From Gonium pectorale (taxonomy: Eukaryota; Chlorophyta; Chlorophyceae; Chlamydomonadales; Volvocaceae): 64,000 nucleotides of DNA. The position numbers and the translations under genes are program-made. A model generated the notes under the pieces. That model had not been told where the DNA came from, searched no databases, and saw only the letters and a program-made list of their open reading frames with translations. The stretch is taken from NCBI GenBank assembly GCA_001584585.1, contig LSYV01000012.1:455559-519558 (forward strand), read 5' to 3'. Of the stretch, positions 11,845-22,140 are shown piece by piece (position 1 is the stretch's first letter; every line of letters starts with the position of its first letter).

Positions 11845-14800
11845 ATGGGGCTCCCAGACGGCCTCGTCGCCAGCGTGATCCCGGCGGCAGCCGTGATCGG
11901 CATTCTGTTTGCCGTCTTCCTCTGGAAGCGTGTCGCGGCCATCCAGCTCGTTGGCGGTCGGCTCATTTCGTCCCAGAATGGCCGCGAGTATCTCCTCGAG
12001 GAGGAGCAGCGCGGCGGCGAGGAGGAGGTGAGTCGCTACCTGCAAGCATACAATATAGCATTCTTCAGCGAGATTGCCCAACCGTGATCAGCGTCCCTGC
12101 CGCCACCGGTACTCTCGCGTCGAGATCCTCTGACTGCGTCGTTACGCCCCTCCGGCTGTACACAGGTTGTCGCTAAGGCCGCTGATATCCAAAAGTCCAT
12201 CTCGGAAGGAGCTTCGTCGTTCCTGGCTACCGAGTATTACTACTTGGGCATCTTCATGGTGCGCTGGCAGTGACGGGGCTCAAGCAATGCATTTGTATAT
12301 CAACGCTTCATTCCTCGCGACTCCTGGTTAAACTTGTGCATGTTGGCCATACTGCTTGCCACGCGTACTCCACGTGTGCAGTTTTCTTGCCCCCCTTGCC
12401 CCCTCCGTCTTTAATACCACCCCCTCAGTCCCGTAACACGGACCTTCAGCCTCCTGCACTCCCTTGATCCTGCACCCGTGCCGCCCGCGCCCACGCGCAC
12501 GAGCTCTGCCACCGCGTGTCCACACTTCGTCACTGCGTGTCCACAACAACAAATCCGCCACAAATCCCAACCCCTCCCCCTGTTTCCCTGTCTTTCCAGG
12601 TCATCATGGCCGTTATCATCTCCGGCCTCCTGAGCAGCGTGACCCCCGAGGACGGCCGCACCCGGAACGACGAGGTCCGGAACGGCATCTTCTCGACCAT
12701 CTCGTTCGTTCTGGGCGGCGCCACCTCCATCCTGTCGGGCTACCTGGGCATGCAGATCGCAACCTACGCCAACGCCCGCACCGCCGTGGAGGCGCGCAAG
12801 GGCATTGCCCCCGCGTTCATGTGCGGTAGGTGCACCGGCCGTCGCGTCTGGGTTTGCGCCTCTTTCGTCCCGAGTTGACTGGTTTGGATCTTGGAAGCCT
12901 TCAGAAGCCGTTGCTCGGAGCCTGACGTCGTGTCCCTTGCCCTTTACACGCCACTGTACAGCCTTCCGCTCCGGCGCCGTGATGGGCTTCCTGCTGTCGG
13001 GCTTTGGCCTGCTCAACCTTTTCCTGGCCATCACCGTCTTCAGCCGGGTGCGTTGCGGAGCTGCGGTGCAGCATGGACCTGGACGGCGTGGAGGGCCGCC
13101 AAAGGACCCCAACCTGCAATGCGCACGCGTCCGACGCTACCCATCCCGCACGCGCGCGCCTTTCCACAACCTGGCGGGCCTGGCCGCGGGACGGGAGGAT
13201 GCTGCTGTACGCCATTGCCTTTCTCGCCCAACTCCCGACCTCACAAACTCCCCCCCTACTGCCCTTCCGCCCGGCCCACCGCGCAGTTCTTCGGCGACGA
13301 CTGGCGCGGTCTGTTTGAGGCCATCACCGGCTACGGCCTGGGTGGCTCGTCCATCGCGCTGTTCGGCCGCGTGGCCGGCGGCATCTACACCAAGGCCGCC
13401 GACGTGGGTGCCGACCTTGTGGGCAAGGTGGAGAAGGACATCCCCGAGGATGACCCTCGCAACCCCGCCGTCATTGCCGGTGGGTTGATGACGGGCAGCA
13501 GGACGAGGACCACCTCCCTGGCCTGACAGCCGGACGCTGCGGGGGGCCAGCTGTTGCGCGCAGCCAAGCCAACGCCATAGAGGGCTTCGGCACGGCACTG
13601 CAGGTTGCTCGAAACACCGTAATGGGCTGCAAAGTGGCGCGAAGTTCGCTCGCGAAACGCATTGCTGGAGCATCCAGCACACGCAAGGGCGTCTTGTTCA
13701 GAGGCGTCCTGCCCCCATGCTCCGCACGCAACAGCAAGCATTGCATGCGCGCGCTGAGATGGCCTGCAAGAATTGTTGGCGCCGCCCAGCTGCTATGTAG
13801 CCCCGCATACCTGTCTTCTTCTAAATGAACCCCAAGAGCACGGCCCGTTCAGATGGCCACGTGCGGTGCCCCCTCCCCGCGCGCGCTTGCGGCGGGGCGC
13901 GCGAACGGCCTCTCCCTAGCCTCCTCTTCGCGTGTCGGCTGCGCCTCGGCTATCCTCGCGCACCTCGGCCTTCTTTCCCTCCCTGCACCCCTTTTCACGA
14001 CTGCTACGTACACGCCTCTCCCGTGCTGTATATGTCCCATGTGGGCACAGCATCCTCCCTGCCCTTCCATAATCTCCAAGACGGAGTTTAAACGCGATTG
14101 CTCCTCATCCCTCCGGCTCTGCTTGCCTCGGTAGACAACGTGGGTGACAACGTGGGCGACATTGCCGGCATGGGCGCCGACCTGTTCGGCTCGTTCGCCG
14201 AGAGCACCTGCGCTGCGCTGGTTATCTCCGCCGTCTCGTCGCTGGGCACCCAGCACAACTACTCCGGCATGATGTTCCCGCTGCTCATCTCCGCCACCGG
14301 TGAGCAGCAGGCCGTGCCAGTGCATCCTTCCCTCTCGTGTAGCCTAACAGTCTTACACTGGTTTGGAGCTTGGAAAAGAGAAAGCTAGCCTAGTTGTGGG
14401 GGGAGACCATCTCCCCGGTGCTTGCGCGCTCTCAGGGGCAAGAATGGCAGGGTTTATTGATTGTTATTGAGCCGCCGGGCATCGGTGAATAATAAATCAG
14501 CCGCCACGATGGATATGGGATGGATGTGGAGGAAGTGCTGGAAAGGACGAGGGGTGTTTGGGATCGGTTTGGGATGCCTTGCACCGTCAAGCATGCGGTT
14601 TGTGCATGCAACATGGGGAGCTTGGGATGGAGTTGACGCCGGGGAGGAGTGTTGTGGCGCCCTCCTGCGCGTTGTGCAGTGCCCCCCCCCCCGGCTCCGC
14701 GCTCGTGTCGCGACTGGGTCGGAGAGCTGCCGCCTCTGTATCTCCTGTCTTGCTGCTCAGCAACTCGTGCAGCGCCCAGCTTACCCGCACACTCGCCCCC

Positions 14801-16477
14801 GCACGCCAGGCATAATTGTGTGCCTGGCCACCACCTTCATCGCCACCGACCTCAAGCCCGCCAAGGTGATCTCTGAGATCGAGCACACGCTCAAGATGCA
14901 GCTCATCATCTCCACCCTGCTCATGACCCCGGTACGGCGGTACGGCGATATGCGGGCCCACTGTATGCCTGGGGCGATCATGCGGTTGGCTGAGCGGCCT
15001 CGGGTGGGCTCGCGAAGGCGTAGGATTATGTGTTGGACACGACTCGTGGCCCGCGTGGGGGACGTGTAGGTGCAGATGCATACGGCGAGGATGGCGTCAC
15101 CCGGCTGCTTCGAAGCCGGCCCTGGTATCGAACTTCACCGATCTGCTGAATCCGACGCAGGTGGCCTACGGTGTGGCCGTCCTGTCGCTGCCGGCTGAGT
15201 TCATCATGAACGTGCCATCGAGCACCGCAGACAAGCCCTTCGACGAGAAGGTGCGTGAGGACGGTGGCACTGCGGTGCGGCCCGACATTGATAACCCCAA
15301 GAAACCCCCCAAGTACGCGCGGCGGCTGCTGAAAACACCTCATCATACCCCTCTTGAGCTGAACGCATGGTAACAGGACCTCACGGCTTAACGGGCTGTC
15401 GTGAACGGTCGCTAATCAAGATAGGCCATGTGCCTGTCACGCCTGTAGCCGTGTGGCGTCTTGGCTCTGCGCCGGTCCTCCTCTTGTCCTCTTGCTCCGT
15501 TGCCTCGGGTCTTGGTGTGCGCGCGCCTCGCTCTGACGCCACCCTCCACCCGCCCGTCATGCACGCGCAGACCGTCAAGAACTGGTACATGTTTGTGTGC
15601 ATCTCGGCCGGCCTGTGGGGTGGCCTGCTGGTGGGGCTGCAGACCGAGTACTTCACCTCGAACCGCTACAAGCCAGTGCAGGTGGGAGGGGGGCCATGTT
15701 GCGCGGCCCGCGGGAGCCAGTGGTTTGCGCTCGTGATTGCTGGAGGGGCTGCGGGGTATGTGTCGGTGTCGCGAGTCTGTGGGAGGGGGCGAGGCCCACG
15801 GCCCCCACCCCCCGAATGCCAAATGACCTCGTGCTTTAGTTCTGGAGTCTGCCCCTTGAAATCCACGGGAGATGTCTACGTGATGACGGGAGGGATAGTA
15901 ACCATGCAGGGCCCGGTTTCACGTACGCGTGTGCCGTACGTTGACTTGCGCCTGTTTGTGACGGACCCGCACAGGACGTTGCCGATGCTTGCCGCACCGG
16001 CGCCGCCACCGACATCATCTTCGGCCTGGCGCTCGGCTACAAGTCGTGCATCATCCCCACCATCGTCATCGGCGTCGCCATCTACGTGGGCAACACCCTG
16101 GCCGGCATGTTCGGCATTGCCTGCTGCGCCCTGGGCATGCTCTCCACCCTGGCCACCGGTGAGATTCAGGGGGGCCACCTATTCACTGGTAGGAGACCCA
16201 TAGGCTAGCTGTGTGGTCGAAACGCTGCGTGAGAAGCCGTCATCCCGCGTCTGGCAACCCGTCTGCCCGATTCCAAGCCGTAATACTCCCCATGGGTCAC
16301 ACGTATGATTATGTGTTTCCCCTCCCTGGCCGCGTCCCGACCCGTCTCCGATCAGGCCTTGCTATTGACGCCTACGGCCCCATCTCCGACAACGCTGGCG
16401 GCATTGCCGAGATGGCGGGCATGGGCGAGGACATCCGTGAGCGCACCGACGCGCTGGACGCCGCCGGCAACACCACG

Positions 16478-16509
<32 letters not shown>

Positions 16510-17469
16510 AGCCGCTCTGGTGTCGCTGGCGCTGTTCGGCGCCTACGTGACGCGCGCCCGCATCGACATGATCCACTCGTCCATCCTGGACCCGCGGGTC
16601 AGTGGCAGGGGTAGACCGGCGCACTCGGGGTTCGGGCGCCGCGTGGCACTGTCTTCACCTAGGCGTGGGATGGTTTACAGGGCGGATTCCGGGAGGCGTC
16701 ATTGCATGGTAACAGCATAGCACGCATCAACAAGATTGTTTGGCAGTGTTTCGTTGCTTGAGCTCTCTCAAGCGCGCTTTCGAACGCCAGCATGTCCTAG
16801 TTACCGCCTCCTCCCATATCGACCGCGCGTAAGTTACCTGCGCCACGACTCTCGACCTCCTCTGCCCCCACCCTCGCCCCCGCCTCCTTGCACAGGTATT
16901 CGCTGGCCTGCTGTTCGGCGCCATGCTGCCCTACTGGTTCAGCGCCATGACGATGAAGTCGGTGGGCAAGGCCGCGCTGGCCATGGTGCATGAGGTCCGG
17001 CGCCAGTTCAACACCATCGCCGGTAGGTAGGGTATGGTGGCGTGGGGGATTGGAACAGCCGTTGGAGACTGATGGCGGACACTTGCTCAGCCCGTTCTGT
17101 GCAAGCTGCAGGGATGGGTGTACGGCAGCAAGGCACCCTCCCTAAACATCCCCAGCATTCTGAATGCCAGCCTTGTTTCTCCAAACCCTAACCCCGAGAC
17201 ATGATAATTTGAACCCGACGCTAAACCCCTGACATAATGATTCGACCCCCGCCTCCCCCCAGGCCTGATGGAGGGTACCACCCGCCCCGACTACAAGCGC
17301 TGCGTGGCCATCTCGACCCAGGCTGCCATCACTGAGATGATCGCCCCCGGCGCCCTGGTTATGCTGACGCCCGTGCTGGTGGGCGCCCTGTTCGGCACCC
17401 AGTGCCTGGCGGGCGTGCTGGCGGGCAGCCTGGTCTCTGGCGTGCAGCTCGCCGTGTCGATGTCCAACA

Positions 17470-17508
<39 letters not shown>

Positions 17509-17936
17509 TGAGGGGGTTACCGCCTGCGACGCCAGCGGACGAGGCAGAACCGGACCGCAGATGGAGGACAAGACTCGGTCGGCACGCTTGGTCATATGAC
17601 TGTGCCTTTCCTACCTAGAACGCCGTTCTAGCTGTATCAAATCAGTGTCCATGACGTCTCTCCCTTGCCTGACTCGGGACATCTGCCATGCGCTTTTCCC
17701 CACCCCAGGCCGGCGCCACCGAGCACGCTCGCGAGCTGGGCGGCAAGGGCAGCGACTGCCACAAGGCCGCCGTCATCGGCGACACCGTGGGCGACCCGCT
17801 CAAGGACACCAGCGGCCCCTCGCTCAACATTCTCATCAAGCTCATGGCGGTCGAGTCGCTCGTCTTCGCGCCCTTCTTCTACAACTGCGCCCACGGCCAG
17901 GGCCTGATTTTCTCCTGGCTCGGCCTGGCCCAGTAA
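11845..17936 (+). CDS. VPP1: Vacuolar-type H+-translocating inorganic pyrophosphatase, type I (K+-dependent)
   Basis: This membrane pump hydrolyses pyrophosphate and moves protons into vacuoles or acidocalcisomes. Fourteen exons: 11845-12027, 12166-12258, 12600-12825, 12962-13047, 13287-13479, 14135-14299, 14810-14931, 15161-15250, 15571-15681, 15975-16158, 16356-16597, 16896-17022, 17263-17507 and 17709-17936. They total 2295 nt (764 aa), the normal family length, and all phases fit. Visible signatures: [11 protein letters not shown] (PPi-binding DX7KXE, about residue 235), [26 protein letters not shown] and, near the C-terminus, [17 protein letters not shown]. The motif [10 protein letters not shown] (about 522-531) has Ala where K+-independent enzymes have Lys, which marks type I. 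Many hydrophobic segments fit the roughly 16-helix fold. No stop, frameshift or missing catalytic residue was found. The nearest TGTAA downstream is near 18797, so the 3' UTR may be about 860 bp. Confidence 0.96.
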
Positions 17937-20252
17937 GCGGCCCGGCGCGAGAGCGGTCCGTGTTCGGTGCGTCGGCCGGGGAGGCCTGGCGGTGCTTCCA
18001 GTTGGGAGCTTCTCGACGAGCGGTTCTGGGTTGGCGGATGGCAGCGGCGCCGGCGGCGGCGGCCATGTCTGATTCTGCGAACTTTTGCTGCGCCCGCCGT
18101 AGGGCGTCAGTGGCGGGAGGCAGTGGGAGGTAGTGGGAGGGGCCGTTGCCGGGGTTGCTGCGGGAGCCGCCGGTCCCTGCCGCTGGGAGTTGGTGTTGGT
18201 TAAGGCGAGGAGGAATGTGGGGCGAACGGGATGCGTCAAGCCCGGAAGCGTACCCGCCGGGTTGCAAGCAAACCCGCACTTGCTCTTCTTCTGGTGCTGC
18301 GATCCTCAGCCGCGGAGTTGGTGCACTGCAACGGCGAACGGCTGTGAAGGATGTGTTGCGCGCCGTTGCGGTTCTTTCACCCGTACGGTACGCGGGTGGA
18401 GTGACCTTCCAGATGTCGGACTTCGGGTGGGGAGGCCCTGGTGAGAAGCGTCTTCTGTGGGCAACTATGCCTGAGGCATTGCGCACGCGAGGGCGGAGCG
18501 GGGCAGTAAGTATTCTTTTTGGGCGGTACTGTCGTGCTGTGTAGTTGTTGATTAGCAATGTATCGTGGTACGTTTCCATTTGTGCTGTCGGACTTCATTC
18601 ACGCACGGCCTGTGTGCAGTCCGGTTCGCGTGTTTCCCTTTGCAGGAGTGTGTTCAGAACCGTCATCGCGCCCTGAATTTAGCGGTTTACACTGTTATGT
18701 GGGATGACCTTTCATGCATACTAAGCCAATGCATGTTGGTGGTCTGTTTCGGCTTTCCTGTGGTTTCTGGTTCCCCTCTCGCACGGGTTACAGCTCCTGT
18801 AAGCCCCTGGCCTCCGCTACCCTCCTACTCCTCCGCACCCGCCCTCTCGGCACCTCCACTTCTTCGCCATGCAAGCATCTTGGAACCTACCGAATCCACC
18901 CCGTACACCCGGTGCCCCCGGGTGCTTGCCGGCAGTCGGCGATGGTGGATCAACGACCAGCCAGGAACACACCGATGTGTGGCCGAGGCCTTGCACAGGC
19001 AATGTGGCCCCTTTACCGTTATGCGGCGCAGCTGCCCCTCAGCCCCTGCTTATGGAGAAGAGGATAACTCGGCCCCGCCACACCGCCCTGCGCGCACGCA
19101 AGATAGGGGCAGGGCGTACAGCCAGTCCTGAGGTTGCGCGGTGCGGACGGATTGGAGAGGTACAGGCGAAGAGGGAGCCCGCCTAACGGCCATGCACATC
19201 CGAAGGCACGACGTTCCCAGCAGGGCGAGCGTGTTGTTAAGCAAGACGGTGTAGGCAAGGTGTCTGACGCAGGGAAATTCCAACCGTCTTGGCACGCTCA
19301 AAGCCACGGGTACGGGTAGGAATGGGGCATGTGCTCCCGTGGGAGTTGGTGCGGGCTCCCTTATCTCTGCAGATTTCTCCATTCGCCTCTTATCATTTGG
19401 TTCTTCTTGTGTGAAGCTTCTCGGTATTCGGTTCTTAGTACTTAGGAAACAGAGAGCAGAAGCGGGAAAGCCACTTGGGCGCGACAGTTGCTCCCGACCC
19501 GTAGGTCAACCCGGCAGCCAGCCGGCCTTGTGTCGTCAAGAAGGCCGAAGTAGCTGCTACCCAGGCTGGGCACGCGGCCCGGTGCTTGAGCAGATACACA
19601 CATTCTCATCTTGCTCAAGGGCTGCCGGCTAGGTTGTCCGTAGAGGCTGCCTTCCCCGTTTCTGGTTCTCTTTTTTTTTCTAGGTTGTTCTTGTCGCTTG
19701 TAAAACTGCTTTGAGCATGCCGATACGCATACATAACACTCTCATCTGCGCCTCTGCCCGTGAGCTGAATCCCTCTGTGGCCTTTCCTGTGACGGACACT
19801 GGGAATGCTAATGTGCCCATGTGCCGGAGCAGGGGTACCGTACAGTATTTTGGAAGCAGCAGGCGCGCCTTGTGCGGCCCGCCCGCGCGTTTGTGCCCTC
19901 TCCAAGGCGGAAGAAATCAACATGCCCAGGCAGACAGACAGACCAAGCAGACATACCCAGACGTAACCAGACGTACCCAGCTAGCTAGGCAACAACGGTA
20001 GACAGTGTCCAACGGTAGACACCTGTCAGCGCCGCAAACTAGCACAACTGTTATGTGCTGGAATCGACGCTTCACCCACTGGAGCAGTACACGTCGCCCC
20101 TTAAAGACTACCTTTTTGTACAATTCTCCCGTGGCACACATGTATCGGCTGCGAGGGTCCATTCAAGCGTCGGAAAGCCACTGGGATACATACAACGAGA
20201 GGAAGACGAAAACACCCGGGGAACGCTTTGCTCAAGCGGCCCCCCAAGGTCA
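17937..20252. other. No protein gene recognised; 3' UTR of the pyrophosphatase and intergenic DNA
   Basis: The first several hundred bases are probably the pyrophosphatase 3' UTR. The rest has only scattered short frames. It contains one copy of a 41-bp repeat (19635-19675) and small near-tandem motifs around 19960-20020 (CAGACGTA and CAACGGTAGACA, each twice). Confidence 0.45.
19635..19675 (+). repeat. 41-bp dispersed exact repeat, copy 1
   Basis: Begins TGTCCGTAGAGGCTGCC and ends in CTGGTTCTCTTTTT. An identical copy in the same orientation lies at 41695-41735, 22 kb away. Flanks are unrelated on both sides. No terminal inverted repeat or target duplication is visible, so the element class is unknown. 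Confidence 0.7.
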
Positions 20253-20425
20253 GCTCCTCCGAAGCAGGTTACAGGTTACAGGTTACACGTCCGTCAAAGC
20301 CGGGGGGGCCATGGACGAAGCCCCTCGAGCTTGTACACACGCTGCTTGCAGTGCCTGCAACTGCACGGCTGGGGCAGGGGCATTCTATCGGACCCAGCCC
20401 GGAAACCAGGCCCCCTGCTCCTCCG
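20253..20425 (-). mobile_element. Short retroelement insertion (155 bp) with 9-bp target duplication
   Basis: Direct repeats GCTCCTCCG at 20253-20261 and 20417-20425 flank an insert whose minus-strand 3' end is GACGGACGTGTAACC plus two further TGTAACC-type units. About 45 bp next to the tail matches the L1-like copy near 26980-27025; beyond that the two sequences differ. Inference: a 5'-truncated LINE subfamily member, or a SINE sharing the LINE tail. It overlaps the last exon of the minus-strand gene described next. Confidence 0.6.
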
Positions 20426-21472
20426 CGTGCACGGCTGCGGCGTCGCCGCTGGCGGGCTGACCCACGGGTCCCGAGCCGCCGTCACTGCCGAAGTAGGTCA
20501 GGCTGATGCGCTTGTCCAGCGAGTCCTGTGAGCGCGCGGGACACATACAGCACGTATGCATGTATGCATGTACTTTCGCGCTTACGCTCGTCGTATGCGT
20601 TTTCCTTTTCAACACAGCATGTATGGGGCATCGTTCAATCTTCAATGCCGGCAGAGCCTCACCGGGGCAAAGGTCGGCGTTGCCCTCTCCCGGAGCGCCG
20701 GCTTGAGGGGCGCGCACGCCAGTTGCACCATCTGCCGCAGCGGCAGCGGCGGGTCCTCGATGCGGCACAGCATCGCCCAATTACCCCTGATCCGCGGGGC
20801 CAGCAGGTCCAGCGCAAGCCTGCCGCCGCCACTGTGCTGCAGCAGATGCTCCAGCAGCCTGCCCAGCGCCGCCACCTCGCGGGACTGCACTGCCGCCGCC
20901 GCCGCGGCGGCGGCGCCGCCAGCGGCGGCTGCAGCGATGCGCTCGTCCTGCCACAGTGCCGCCAGGTGCAGGATCATGAGCGCCTGCTCGTCGGACACGG
21001 GGTTAACGAACTGTTCCGCGAGCTCCGTGACCTCGGCTCGGACGCGGTCCGGGGCGCCGCGCGCCGCATCACGGCAGAGCCTGAAGCCACACCACGTGCC
21101 CGCATCCTACACATCGCCGTACGCAGTGTTACTGTGCCAAACGGCGACCTCAGGCCAAGGGTAACAGAGAACTGTTACCGTTAGGGCTTGCCCAGGCTCA
21201 TAGGCCGTTCCATGAAGCACCGAAGTACAACAATGCCATAGCATGGTGAGGGCGGGAAGGGCAACCCGAGGTCAAACTATGCACCGGCAGGTCAACTCCC
21301 AGCCCACGCAGGTCCGTACCCGCAAGTCGTCGTACGGCTTGTCCCACTCTTCCATGTCGCCGACCTCGCCGTTGTTGTAATTCTCATCATCGCTGTCGTA
21401 CGTTATTGTGTCGGGCGGCTTCTCCGGCATGATGCGCAGTAGCGCCGCCGCCGTCTCCACGGCAGTCAATTC
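20385..21472 (-). CDS. Hypothetical protein, 5' end unresolved, C-terminus altered by a retroelement
   Basis: Three exons are visible on the minus strand. The first runs from 21472 to about 21322, opens after a GGGCAG acceptor and contains an acidic stretch DSDDENYNNGEVGDMEEWDK. The second is 21080-20663 (CTTCAG acceptor, GTGAGG donor) and encodes a helical, Ala-rich region with AEVTELAEQFVNPVSDEQAL, ILHLAALWQDERI, ALGRLLEHLLQ and LDLLAPRIRGNWAMLCRI. The third is 20525-20385 (CTCACAG acceptor), in phase, with DSLDKRISLTYFGSDGG and a stop. No start codon or first exon could be fixed, and the phase between the first two exons does not join cleanly, so an exon may be missing. I do not recognise the family. 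The helices could be ARM/HEAT-like, which is speculative. The residues after AVHAEE come from the inserted retroelement. Confidence 0.5.
20572..20618 (+). repeat. Dispersed repeat with core CTCGTCGTATGCG, copy 1
   Basis: Reads ACTTTCGCGCTTACGCTCG, then TCGTATGCG and a TTTCCTTTTCAACACAGC tail. Related copies lie at 24688-24732 (minus strand), 35473-35520 and 39261-39303. It falls within the intron between exons 2 and 3 of the minus-strand hypothetical gene. Element class unknown. Confidence 0.65.
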
Positions 21473-22140
21473 CTGCCCTGCCTGCCATAACCTGCGTCGG
21501 CCGTCAGGCTCCTCAGCACGACAAGCCTGCAGCTCTCTGCGCCGCCCTCCCATCTGTCCATCCGCCAACCGCCAGGTATTAACACCCTTTCGTCAACGGT
21601 AGGCCAGGAACCCCACGGCAGCCGCGGCTTCTTTACACACGCTGGCAGGACACGGTACGACGGTAGTGCTAGGGCGCACCTATCGCAGGCCTGAATCGTG
21701 CAGGAGGGCACCCTCGGTTCAGACATCCAAACCAGCGTGCGCGGACAGGGAGTGTCATGCTACATCGTGACCGCCGTGTGGCGTGACGAGCAGTGAGAAC
21801 CGTTGCTGGTTAGTTAGAGACCGTTGGGTGTGGCCCCTTCGGTTGGCCTTCCATGAGGTTTACGTGCGTGCGGCGCCAGCGTGCGGCCTTCCATGAGGTT
21901 TACGTGCGTGCCGATGCATGTAGTTGTTGTCTTCATCTAGAACTGTACGGGATTCCGAGCTAGCAAGGAGTGACTTGGGGCGGGTCCCCTGGAGCCGTTT
22001 GCAAATCGCTCAGTGGATAAGGCGGCTGTGCGAGACGAGGTATCTGCGTCTCAATAGCACATCGGGGTGGTTGTTTCGTTTTGGTGAAGGGCGCACTGGT
22101 TTCATGTCGGGTCGATGGGTTTTAGCAAGATCGTACACCA
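21473..22140. other. Intergenic, upstream of the BTB-BACK gene
   Basis: No recognised gene. It contains the 27-bp tandem duplication at 21845-21911 and a tRNA-like D-arm string that does not form a tRNA. It must include the BTB-BACK promoter and possibly the first exon of the opposing minus-strand gene. Confidence 0.4.
21845..21911 (+). repeat. 27-bp direct repeat, 40-bp period
   Basis: Two exact copies starting GGCCTTCCATGAGGTTTACG, at 21845-21871 and 21885-21911, are separated by 13 bp. This is a local duplication about 230 bp upstream of the BTB-BACK start codon. Confidence 0.85.

Noticed and set aside
22000..22080. tRNA-like string GCTCAGTGGATAAGGCGGC
   Set aside because: It resembles a D-arm, but no anticodon arm, T-loop or matching acceptor stem follows.
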